NCBI GenBank assembly: GCA_035762175.1
Contig: DASTPP010000409.1
Coordinates: 1 to 34,837 of the forward strand
DNA: 34,837 bases
Origin: DASTPP01 sp035762175
GTDB taxonomy: Bacteria > Myxococcota_A > Polyangia > Polyangiales > Polyangiaceae
Direction of reading: 5' to 3'
Shown in pieces: positions 8,208-16,455 of the stretch (its first letter is position 1; the number at the start of each line of letters is the position of its first letter). The translations under genes were made by a program, and so were the position numbers. Below the pieces are notes generated by a model. It was not told the DNA's origin. It did no database searches and saw only the letters and a list, made by a program, of their open reading frames with translations.

Positions 8208-8615
8208 GAGGGGTCGGCCCCCTGTCGAGAGCGTGGGCGCGTCGCCCGCCGAGGGGCTCGACCCCTCCGGCGCGCACGGCAGCCCTCTCGCCCCGAGGGG
8301 TCAGCCCCTCCACCAAACCTGTCTGCGTGGCGCGCGGAAGGGTCAGCCCCCTGCAGCGGGCATGAAGGTGTCGTTGGTTCGAGGGGGCCAACCCTCCCGG
8401 CAGGGGTGAGTTCATCGCTCGCCGAAGGGGCCGACCCACGCGTCGGGGGCGGAGGCGTTGTTTGCCGAGGGGTCTGACCCCGCCGACAGAGGTCGGGGGC
8501 GTTGGCCGCCGAGGGGTCGAACCCCTCTGGCGAGCGAGCGGGCGTCGGCCGCCGAGGGGTCGAACCCTTCTGGGGCAGGTTCGGGGCGTCGCTCGCCCGA
8601 AGGGCAGCCCCCGGC
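8208..8615. repeat. Ten-copy array of spaced GAGGGGTC palindromes
   Basis: Imperfect palindromes of the type GAGGGGTCGAACCCCTC start at 8208, 8251, 8295, 8337, 8381, 8424, 8467, 8511, 8554 and 8599, a step of 42-45 bp. The best arms are GAGGGGT/ACCCCTC (8511). Others keep pairing with changed bases, for example GAGGGG-TCAG-CCCCTC at 8295 and AGGGG/CCCCT at 8208, while 8337, 8424 and 8599 are weak. Segments between cores (about 20-25 nt) differ from one another. Steps are not multiples of three, so the array is not a protein repeat. It fills most of the gap between two divergent genes. Confidence 0.88.
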
Positions 8616-8829
8616 GCCTTCGAGAAGCGGGCCGGAGGCGCCTCGAAACCGCCGCGGAAGACGGGGTGCGGAGAAAAAAGGCGAGGGGCCGAAAAAAAGT
8701 CGCGCCGGCCCAGCAACTGGCCCGCCCCCTGACCGAAAGGGATCTCAAAAGCGTCGGTCGGCCCCGCGTGGTGGCCGCAAACCCCCGACGACCGGCGCCC
8801 GCGGGGGCGCCTTCGCCTGCGAGACCCTC

Positions 8830-9852
8830 ATGAACCCCATCGATCGCGAGCCGACCTCTCCCCTTCCGTCGCCTGCCGAGCCCAGGCCCCCCGCCCCTCA
8901 CCCGCCGGACCAAGCGCCGCAGTTCTCGCCCAGCGAGATCGCGGCGGCCCTGGCCCGGGCGCGGGCCGATCTCGATGCGCTGCCGGACGGGCCGGTGCCG
9001 CGCGTCAACGTGAACATTCCGACGGCGGTGCTGATCGTGCTCGGGGTTTTGCCCCGCCTCGAGGCGATGCGCGAGCGAATCGAGGCGCTGCCCGAGCTCG
9101 ACGCCGGGCTCGTCTGGGCCCTGCGCGATTACGGCCTCGCCCTGCTCTACCTGCACGCGCGCACGCTGCCGAGCGCGGCGGGCGAGACGCGCCTCGCGTC
9201 GCTCTTGGCCGAGGGCTCGCGGCTGCGCGATCGGCTGCTGGTGGGCGCCGAGATGCTCGCCTACTTCGGGCACTTCGACGCCGGGCGCGTGGCCACCATT
9301 CGCGCGGGCAAGGGCCACCTCGACACGGCCAACGATCTCATCGGGCTCTCGCTGCTCTTCAAAGAAAGCTGGGCGGAGGTCTCGGACAAGGCGCCGGTGA
9401 CCTGGGCCGAGGTCGAGCGCGCCGAGGCGCTGGGCCCCGAGCTCATCGACGCCCTCGGCAAGCGGCGCGCGGGCACCGAAGACGAAGGCGCGGCCGAGCG
9501 CGACGCGAGAGATTGCGCGCGCCTCTTCGGGCTCTTCGCGCGCGGCTACGACCAGGCGCGGCGGGCGGTCAGCTACCTCCGCTGGGACGAGGGCGACGTC
9601 GATGCGCTCTTGCCCTCGATCTACCAGGGGGCGCGGCGGCGGACGCGGGGCGCCGGGCCCGACGAGCCCGCGCCGCAAGAGCCGCCTCCCCCGCCGCCGG
9701 TGCCGCCCCCCGTGCCGCCGCCGGTGCCGCCTCCCGTGCCGCCGCCAGTGCCACCCGCCGTGCCGCCGCCAGTGCCACCCCCCGTGCCGTCGCCGGTGCC
9801 GAACGTGGCGCCGACGCCGGGCGCCGCCCGGACGGGCACGCCCGCGCCGTGA
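8830..9852 (+). CDS. Uncharacterised helical protein with Pro-rich tail
   Basis: 340 residues, function unknown. The start ATG 8830 precedes a Pro-rich N-terminus (to about residue 35). Residues about 37-275 form a compact, mostly helical region including VPRVNVNIPTAVLIVLGVL, LDAGLVWALRDYGLALLYLHAR and FARGYDQARRAVSYLRWDEGDVDALLPSIY. I recognise this as a type of conserved hypothetical protein of large myxobacterial genomes, without known activity. The C-terminus (about 287-326) is a run of VPPP units, a flexible or wall-spanning spacer. There is no signal peptide, membrane span or catalytic motif. It is divergent from the transpeptidase, with the palindrome array between them, and 155 bp ahead of the next plus-strand gene. 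Confidence 0.8.
   Translation: MNPIDREPTSPLPSPAEPRPPAPHPPDQAPQFSPSEIAAALARARADLDALPDGPVPRVNVNIPTAVLIVLGVLPRLEAMRERIEALPELDAGLVWALRDYGLALLYLHARTLPSAAGETRLASLLAEGSRLRDRLLVGAEMLAYFGHFDAGRVATIRAGKGHLDTANDLIGLSLLFKESWAEVSDKAPVTWAEVERAEALGPELIDALGKRRAGTEDEGAAERDARDCARLFGLFARGYDQARRAVSYLRWDEGDVDALLPSIYQGARRRTRGAGPDEPAPQEPPPPPPVPPPVPPPVPPPVPPPVPPAVPPPVPPPVPSPVPNVAPTPGAARTGTPAP
9691..9808. repeat. 12-bp repeat encoding VPPP units
   Basis: About nine tandem GTGCCGCCS-CC type units encode the Pro-rich C-terminal tail of the preceding hypothetical protein. Period 12 bp, in frame, with synonymous variation between units. Confidence 0.8.
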
Positions 9853-9917
9853 GCGGGCGCGGTGCCCGACACGACGGCTATCCGGCGACTTCGCGAGTTG
9901 CCCTCCTCCGAGCCCCC

Positions 9918-10018
9918 CTGCGCCACCGCCGAGCCCCCCCCTGCGCCACCGACGAGCCCCCCCCTGCGCCACCGACGAGCCGCCCCTGCGCCACCGACGA
10001 GCCCCTCATGCGCCACCG
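9918..10018. repeat. 21-23-bp leader repeat running into a start codon
   Basis: CTGCGCCACCGACGAGCCCC-like units begin at 9918, 9941, 9964 and 9986. A fifth, altered to CATGCGCCACCG, begins at 10007 and supplies the start codon of the next gene. Spacings are 23, 23, 22 and 21 bp, so the units are not in one frame. Confidence 0.85.
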
Positions 10019-11126
10019 CTTTGACCGCATTAGCAAGGCCCTGCTGCGCGACGCCCTCGCGCCCGGCGGCACCGTGACCACCGAGCTTGAGGTGCCCGCC
10101 GCCGACGCGCAGGCGATCGATCTATGGTTCGAGCCCGCCCCCGGGCACGCCGCCGAGCGGGAGCGCGCCGGCCTGCTCGGGCGCATGGCCGAGGGGCCGA
10201 CCATGTTCGAGCCCTTTCACGACCCGCCGGGCCTCGACGAGATGCGCGCCTGCCTGCGCAAGCAGCTCGCGCTCGACCACGGCCGCGTGCTCGCGGCGCG
10301 CAAGCGCGGCGAGGCCCGTCCGCCCTTCCCGAGGCTCTGGGCGCTGTCCACCGGCCGCCCCGCGAGCGTGCTCTCGGGGTACGCCTTGGCCCCGATGGCG
10401 GGCTGGCCCCGGGGCTTCTACGAGGGGGGCCCGGCCGAGGCGATGGGCGTGGTGGTGCTGCGCGAGTTGCCGCGCGGGCGCGCGACGCTGCTCCTGCGCT
10501 TGATGGGGGCGGGGCCGGTGCTACGCGCGGCGCTCGACGAGTTGAAGCGGCTGCCCAAAGACGCCTGGGAGCGAGCGGTGGCGCTGCCGGCGTTGGTTGC
10601 GGCGCGCATGGAGATGGCTCACGATCCGATCGACGAGAGCGAGCGAGAGTACCTGATGACGACCCAGAGCTTGTACGACGAGTGGGCGGCGGCCGTGCGC
10701 GAGCAGGGGCGCCGAGAAGAGCGGGAGGCGGCCCAGCGCCTGTACGAACAGCGGGCGGCGGCCCTACGCGAACAGGGGCGTCAAGAGGGGCGGGAGGCGG
10801 CCCAACGTCTGTACGAGCAGCAGGCGGCGGCCGTGCGCGAACAGGGGCGTCAAGAGGGGCGGGAGGCGGCCCAACGTCTGTACGAGCAGCGGGCGGCGGC
10901 CACGCGCGAGCAGGGTCGGCAGGAGGGGCAGCAGGAGGCGCACCGGCGCGCCTTCACGCTGCTCTACGAGGCGCGCTTCGGGGCGCTGCCGGCCGCGCTG
11001 CGCGAGGCGCTGGGGGCGATGAACGACTCGGCGACGCTCGAGCGCTGGCTGGTGCTGGTCGGCACGCGCCCCGAGCCCGAGGTCGCGGCGGCCATGCGGG
11101 CCGATCGGGCGGCGCCGGCGCGCTGA
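10008..11126 (+). CDS. Uncharacterised protein (possible Rpn/PD-(D/E)XK-like) with coiled-coil repeats
   Basis: 372 residues. The start ATG 10008 lies in the last copy of a leader repeat. The N-terminal 200 residues (FDRISKALLRDALAPGG, AIDLWFEP, FPRLWALSTGRPASVLSGY, AMGVVVLRELPRGRATLLLRLMGAG) resemble myxobacterial hypothetical proteins sometimes grouped with Rpn-type nuclease/transposase-like proteins. I cannot point to a complete nuclease motif, so that link is tentative. Residues about 226-310 are four 23-residue repeats (RAAALREQGRQEGREAAQRLYEQ-like), strongly charged and predicted coiled coil, then a short helical end (LLYEARFGALPAALREAL) seen in Rpn-like families. It converges on the MglA-like gene with a 118-bp gap. 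Confidence 0.82.
   Translation: MRHRFDRISKALLRDALAPGGTVTTELEVPAADAQAIDLWFEPAPGHAAERERAGLLGRMAEGPTMFEPFHDPPGLDEMRACLRKQLALDHGRVLAARKRGEARPPFPRLWALSTGRPASVLSGYALAPMAGWPRGFYEGGPAEAMGVVVLRELPRGRATLLLRLMGAGPVLRAALDELKRLPKDAWERAVALPALVAARMEMAHDPIDESEREYLMTTQSLYDEWAAAVREQGRREEREAAQRLYEQRAAALREQGRQEGREAAQRLYEQQAAAVREQGRQEGREAAQRLYEQRAAATREQGRQEGQQEAHRRAFTLLYEARFGALPAALREALGAMNDSATLERWLVLVGTRPEPEVAAAMRADRAAPAR
10683..10940. repeat. 69-bp in-frame repeat, four copies
   Basis: Units start at 10683, 10752, 10821 and 10890 (the last partial). The second and third are nearly identical; the outer two have drifted. Exactly 23 codons each, forming the coiled-coil block of the host gene. Confidence 0.92.
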
Positions 11127-11191
11127 GCGTCGGGCCTTGCTCGCACCGGCGTGGGCGGGCCCGGGCGGCACCGACGGGCGCTGCGACGCCA

Positions 11192-11230
11192 GCGGGCGCG
11201 CGGCGCGCTCGATCGCGGGCGCGCGGCGCG
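11192..11230. repeat. 16-bp direct repeat between convergent genes
   Basis: GCGGGCGCGCGGCGCG occurs at 11192-11207 and 11215-11230, 23 bp apart, in the 118-bp gap between the coiled-coil gene and the GTPase gene. No intrinsic terminator with a T-tract is visible. Confidence 0.7.
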
Positions 11231-11244
11231 ACGCCGGCGGGGGG

Positions 11245-12003
11245 TCAGGGCGCGCCGCCCGCGCCGCCGGGGCGCGGGGGGGAGTCGGCCTCGAGGATGC
11301 CGGCGATGACCGAGTCGGCGAGCATCGGGCCCTCGGGGTCGCCCTCGTGCCGGAGCAGGTGGGCGCGGACCTGCTCGGGCGTCTCGTGCTTGACCGGCAG
11401 GGCCTCGAGCCCGCCGCGGCGCAGCAGGGCGCGCAGCTCGTCGCGGGCGGCCTGCAGCGCGAGGACGAGCGTGGCGCGCACGCCCTCGCCCGTCGCGGCG
11501 CTCGCCCCGACGACGCGCGCGGCGCCGCCGAAGCCGAGCGCCTCGGCGAGCGCGGGGGGCGGGAGCGCGCCAGGCACGTCCTGCTTGTTGGCCTGCAGGA
11601 CGACGGGCACGCGCGGGCAGCCGCCGCCGTCCATCATGCGGCGCAGGAAGCTCGCGGCGTAGCGCGAGCGCTCGACGCCGGCCGGGGTGCTGTCGCAGAC
11701 GAGCACGACGGCGTCGGCGGTGCGCAGGAGCTCGTAGCGGCGCTGGGCGTAGAGGAACTGCCCCGGCACGGTGAGCACCTGGCAGCGCAGCGGGCGCTCG
11801 TCGACCTGGCCGGCCTCGAGCTCGAACCAGTCGAAGAAGAGGGTGCGGCCCCGGTCTTCGGCCGGCACGACGAGCTCGCCCCGGCGCGCGAGCGCGAAGA
11901 GCGCGTAGGCCTGGCGCGCGTTGGTAGTCTTGCCCGCCGTCCCGAGCCCGTCGTACACGAGGCGGACGGTCAGGCAGCCCCGGACCGGGTCGAAGAAGGC
12001 CAT
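11245..12003 (-). CDS. MglA-like small Ras-superfamily GTPase
   Basis: 252-residue GTPase. The P-loop is GLGTAGKTT (residues 19-27, Lys25). The switch II region reads TVPGQ (78-82), the MglA-type variant of DxxG. The base-recognition motif is NKQD (139-142), followed by SAATGEG. TLFFDWFELEAG (about 54-65) matches the MglA family signature. Canonical MglA is about 195 residues; this one has an extra 50-60 residue C-terminus ending in Pro/Gly. MglA-type switches set cell polarity and motility direction with a Roadblock protein as GAP. The gene just upstream, 87 bp away and transcribed first, carries a Roadblock domain, so the two probably form one switch. Paralogues serve other processes, so a motility role is not shown. 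Confidence 0.92.
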   Translation of the reverse strand: MAFFDPVRGCLTVRLVYDGLGTAGKTTNARQAYALFALARRGELVVPAEDRGRTLFFDWFELEAGQVDERPLRCQVLTVPGQFLYAQRRYELLRTADAVVLVCDSTPAGVERSRYAASFLRRMMDGGGCPRVPVVLQANKQDVPGALPPPALAEALGFGGAARVVGASAATGEGVRATLVLALQAARDELRALLRRGGLEALPVKHETPEQVRAHLLRHEGDPEGPMLADSVIAGILEADSPPRPGGAGGAP

Positions 12004-12090
12004 GCGTGGGCCCGCCCCCGCGCCCGCCCCGCCGCCTTCGCGGCGCGCCGCCGCTCGCCTTCGCGGCGCGGGGGCGGGCGCGGCGGCCGC

Positions 12091-13275
12091 TCAGAAGGTC
12101 AGCTCCTTTTCGGCGTCGGCGAGGCTGAAGCGCGACATCGCGAGGTTGGCCCGGGTGCGCTCGAGCGCCATGTAGAAGAAGACGCCCGGGCGCGCGCGCA
12201 GCGGGCGGATGAGGTGGTACTGCTTGCCGAGCGTGATGAGAATGTCTTCGATGTCGTCCTTGAGGTTGAGCGCCTTCATCGCCTTGCGCTTGGACCGGAC
12301 GACCTCGGTGTTGCTCGCGGCGGCGACCTCGAGGTTCAGGGGCCCGCCGCCGCCGACGATGCCGAGCGTCATGCCGCTGTCGCTGTCGACCAGGCACGCC
12401 CCGATGAAGCCATCGACACCCTGCAGCCGCGTAAGACTTTCGTGAATGTTGTTCATGGTCGCGTTCTCCGTGGTTGCGTTCCGTGTTGTCTCGGCGGGGG
12501 CCCGCCGTCCGTCGCGCCCCCCGCCCTCGCCGCCCCGCGCCCGCTCGTCGTCGCGGCGCGCTTCGTCCCAGAGGCGGTACGCCTCGAGCAGGAGCTCGGA
12601 CGTGTTCATTTCGATCGTGCGCTCGCCGGGCGCGCGCGACCGCCAGGCGAACGAGCCGTGGGCCCAGCGCACCAGCTCGCAGAAGGCCTCGAAGCCGGCC
12701 CGGCCCTCGGTGCGGGCGTGCACGATGCGCCCCGCGTCGAACCACACCTCGCCCCGCAGCCCGCCGGCCCGCACGGCGAGCTGCCCGGTGGCGCCCGAGG
12801 CGGCGTAGAGCTGCAGCAGGTCGGCCAGGGTCGAGACGGCGACCGCGCCGCTGAACGACGAGGGCGGGCCGGCGTCGAGCTCGCGCACCGCGTCGAGCAG
12901 CTCGCGGAAGGGGAAGGGCTTGGGCAGGTAGACGAACGAGCCGCTGCTCGCGCCCGAGGTCACCTCGGGCGACGAGAAGGCGGTCATCACGACGGTCGGC
13001 ACCGAGCCCCAGGCCTCGCGCGAGCGCTCGATGAGCTCGAGGCCCGAGAGCCCCGGCATGCGCACGTCGGTGATGAGCACGGCGGGCCGCTCGCGCTCGA
13101 TCCAGCCGAGGGCTTCGTGGGCGTCGACGGTGTCGCGCACGCGCTCCGGGCCGAACTCGCTGCGGAGCATGCCGCTGAGCGAGCGGACGAGCTCGGCCTC
13201 GTCGTCGACCATGATGATCCGGCCGGGGGAGGCCGGCGGCGGCGAGCGCCAGCGCTGCGCGTGGTTGTTCTCCAT
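12091..13275 (-). CDS. Response regulator REC-DUF4388-Roadblock fusion
   Basis: 394-residue frame with three modules. Residues about 18-135 are a receiver (VDDE, phosphoacceptor in LITDVRMPGLSG, Thr in VVMTAF, Lys in YLPKPF). Residues about 140-255 are a DUF4388-like domain (LADLLQLYAASGATGQLAVR, GEVWFDAGRIVHARTEG). Residues about 274-394 are a Roadblock/LC7 domain (LQGVDGFIGACLVDSDSGMTLGIV, ILITLGKQYHLIRP). A strong ribosome site (GAGGGG) precedes ATG 13275. The junction (about 255-273) has A-ending codons unlike the rest and includes an internal ribosome site and ATG at 12456. It may therefore be two proteins, a regulator and a free 121-residue Roadblock protein, or a recent fusion. The Roadblock part is the likely partner of the GTPase downstream. 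Confidence 0.88.
   Translation of the reverse strand: MENNHAQRWRSPPPASPGRIIMVDDEAELVRSLSGMLRSEFGPERVRDTVDAHEALGWIERERPAVLITDVRMPGLSGLELIERSREAWGSVPTVVMTAFSSPEVTSGASSGSFVYLPKPFPFRELLDAVRELDAGPPSSFSGAVAVSTLADLLQLYAASGATGQLAVRAGGLRGEVWFDAGRIVHARTEGRAGFEAFCELVRWAHGSFAWRSRAPGERTIEMNTSELLLEAYRLWDEARRDDERARGGEGGGRDGRRAPAETTRNATTENATMNNIHESLTRLQGVDGFIGACLVDSDSGMTLGIVGGGGPLNLEVAAASNTEVVRSKRKAMKALNLKDDIEDILITLGKQYHLIRPLRARPGVFFYMALERTRANLAMSRFSLADAEKELTF
12454..12469 (-). promoter_or_regulatory. Internal ribosome site and start for a free Roadblock protein
   Basis: On the minus strand GGAGA lies 8 nt before an in-frame ATG (12456-12454). Initiation here would give a 121-residue stand-alone Roadblock protein, the usual size for MglB-like proteins. 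Confidence 0.5.
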
Positions 13276-13433
13276 GGCCCCTCGCCCGGAGGCATTTGCG
13301 AGCGGCGTGCCGCGCGGCGCGGGGCGGCGGCGGGCGCGGGCGGGGCGGCCCGGGCGGGCAGATTCGCGCGGCGGGGCGGCGGGCGGCGGGGCGAGGCGGC
13401 GGGCGGCGGGGCGGCGCGGGGGCCGATCCGGGG

Positions 13434-13469
13434 GCGACCGGTCGCGGAGCGACCGGTCCGTTTCGGACC
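13434..13469. repeat. GCGACCGGTCGC palindrome and adjacent hairpin
   Basis: A perfect 12-bp palindrome GCGACCGGTCGC (13434-13445) is followed by a half copy GCGACCGGTC (13449-13458) and a hairpin GGTCCG-TTT-CGGACC (13455-13469). It lies 160 bp upstream of the REC-DUF4388-Roadblock start and 250 bp past the NtrC-type gene stop. It could be an operator for the former or a terminator of the latter. Confidence 0.45.
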
Positions 13470-13588
13470 AGCGACGGCCGAGGCCGGGTGGGGGCGCGCG
13501 AGCCCGGCGCGCTCGGCACGGCGACGGCGCGCGGCGGGCGCAGTCCGGGGCGGCCGCGCCGCCCGTTACGTTACGAGAGGCGCGTCGT

Positions 13589-13699
13589 CGCGACGGCCGC
13601 GCGCCCCCGCGACGGCGGCGCGCCGCCGCGACGGCCGCGCGCCGCCGCGACGAGCGCTCGGCGCGACGGCCGCGCGCCGCCGCGACGAGCGCGCTCGGT
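13589..13699. repeat. 19-bp tandem repeat, about six copies
   Basis: Units beginning CGCGACGG or CGCGACGA start at 13589, 13608, 13627, 13646, 13662 and 13681 (steps 19, 19, 19, 16, 19). The array fills much of the 446-bp gap between two minus-strand genes and touches the duplicated gene end at 13688-13742. Confidence 0.85.
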
Positions 13700-13721
13700 G
13701 CCCGCGCGCAGGCCGAGCGCG

Positions 13722-13742
<21 letters not shown>
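13688..13742. repeat. 28-bp duplication of the 3' end of the NtrC-type gene
   Basis: AGCGCGCTAGGTGCCCGCGC and its continuation (13716-13742) contains the stop codon and last codons of the regulator gene. A copy with one mismatch lies at 13688-13714. The mismatch falls in the stop codon (TAG in the gene, GAG in the copy). Confidence 0.8.
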
Positions 13743-15157
<1,415 letters not shown>

Positions 15158-15161
<4 letters not shown>

Positions 15162-16204
15162 GGCGCGCCCCCCGGCGGCGGCTCGAGCCCGGCCGCGGGC
15201 AGCACGAGGCGGAAGGTGGTGGCGACGCCCGGCTCGGAGCTGACGACGAGCCGCCCGCCGTTCTCGGCGACGAGGCGCTGGGCGATGGCGAGGCCGAGCC
15301 CGGTGCCGCGGGGCTTGGTGGTGTAGAAGGGGTCGAAGACGCGGCCGAGGGCGTCGGGGGCGATGCCGGGCCCGTCGTCGGTGACGTCGACGGCGACGCC
15401 GGGGCCGCACCGCGGGTCGTCGCAGGGCGCGAGCGAGACGCGGACGCGCTCGGCGCGGCCGACGGCGTCGAGCGCGTTGTCGAGCAGGGCGACGAGGGCC
15501 TGCACCGCCTGCCCGCCGTCGACGCGCACGGGCGGCAGGCCCGGGGCGGCGGCCGCGGCCGGGCGGCCCCCGGCGGCCGCGCAGCGCGGCGCGAGCAGCT
15601 CGAGCGCCTCGTCGAGCAGGCGCGCGGGCTCGTGCACGCCGAAGGTCGGGGCCTCGGGGCGGCCGAAGCGCAGCGTGCCCTTGACCAGGTCGCTCATGCG
15701 GTCGATGAGGGCGAGCATGCGGCCGGCGTACTGGCGCGGCGGCGAGCCCTCGCTGAAGTCGTAGGTCATCGCCTCGCAGAGCGCGGTCATCGCGGCGAGG
15801 GGGTTCCGCACCTCGTGCGCGAAGCCCATCGCCATCTGCCCGAGCGCGGCGAGCCGGTCGTCGCGCAGCCGCTCGAGCGCGCGCTGGCGCCGCTCGCGCG
15901 CGTCTTGGAAGAGCAGCACGTGCGCGGGCTCGGCCGCGGGCCCGCCGGCCGCCCGGATGACGACCACGTCGAGCTCGAGCGGGCGGCCGTCGGGCGCCGG
16001 GACGCCGCACTCGAAGCGCGCCTCGGGCGGCCCGCCCGAGAGCGCGCGCCGCAGCTCGGGGTGCCCGGCGAAGAGCGCGAGCACGGGCGCGCCGGGCGCG
16101 GCGCCGGGCGGCAGGCCCAGGATGGCCTTGGCCGCGCCGTTCAAGAACGTGCTCGCTTGGCGGGCGTCGGCCGTAATGACGCCCATTGGCATTTCGTCGA
16201 GCAT
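15158..16204 (-). CDS. Soluble PAS-type sensor histidine kinase
   Basis: 348 residues from ATG 16204. Codons upstream of it lose the GC-rich third position and cover the likely promoter, so the longer open frame to 16300 is not used. The N-terminal 100 residues look like a PAS fold (MPMGVITADARQASTFLNGAAKAILGL ... HVLLFQDARERR). The dimerisation and phosphotransfer helix has MGFAHEVRNPL with His130. The ATPase part has LLDNALDAVG (N box), DDGPGIAPDALGRVFDPF (G1, F box) and GTGLGLAI (G2). No membrane segment is visible, so it is probably a cytoplasmic NtrB-like kinase that phosphorylates the overlapping NtrC-type regulator. The signal is unknown. Confidence 0.94.
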
Positions 16205-16236
16205 CACCGCTAAGAAAAATAATCGTCGACCCCACG

Positions 16237-16250
16237 GATTGACGTCAATC
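16237..16250. promoter_or_regulatory. GATTGACGTCAATC palindrome at the two-component promoter
   Basis: A perfect 14-bp palindrome 34 bp before the kinase start. On the minus strand its TTGACG can act as a -35 with GATTAT 18 bp downstream as -10, so a dimer bound here would block or recruit polymerase. The core TGACGT recurs at 16395-16400 and, inverted, at 16430-16435. Confidence 0.5.
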
Positions 16251-16284
16251 GATTTTCGCAAAAGGTTTATCCGTCGCTGCTGTC

Positions 16285-16299
16285 GCCCTTGGTGTGCCA
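16285..16299 (-). promoter_or_regulatory. Weak candidate sigma54 promoter for the two-component operon
   Basis: TGGCACACCAAGGGC on the minus strand has the -24 block TGGCAC and GG-N10-GC spacing but a poor -12 (GGGC for TTGC). It would allow autoregulation by the encoded sigma54 activator. Low confidence. Confidence 0.25.
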
Positions 16300-16455
16300 C
16301 TGCATTTCCGCTGTGGCGGTCGTCGCGGTCGTCGCGGTCCGGCCCGGCGGGGCGCTGTCGGCATCGTATTTTTAAGCCGCCGCTATGCCGTATATGACGT
16401 AAGGGAAGGGCGCGGCCCCGCGCGGCGTCACGTCAGCGGAACTGCCCCGGCCGAG

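Noticed and set aside
8511..8575. tRNA T-arm look-alikes (GGGGTCGAACCCC)
   Set aside because: The loop lacks the TTC of a T-arm, and no acceptor stem, anticodon arm or CCA context can be drawn around any copy.
8208..8615. CRISPR array
   Set aside because: Repeats are degenerate and palindromic rather than near identical, the segments between cores are only about 20-25 nt, and no cas genes are nearby.
8126..8716. N-terminal extension of the transpeptidase through the palindrome array
   Set aside because: The frame is open only because stops are rare at this GC content. Array steps are not multiples of three, and the signal peptide at 8125 marks the real start.
12091..12456. Roadblock protein as a definite separate gene
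   Set aside because: There is no stop codon between it and the receiver-DUF4388 part, so I kept one gene and recorded the internal start as a possibility.
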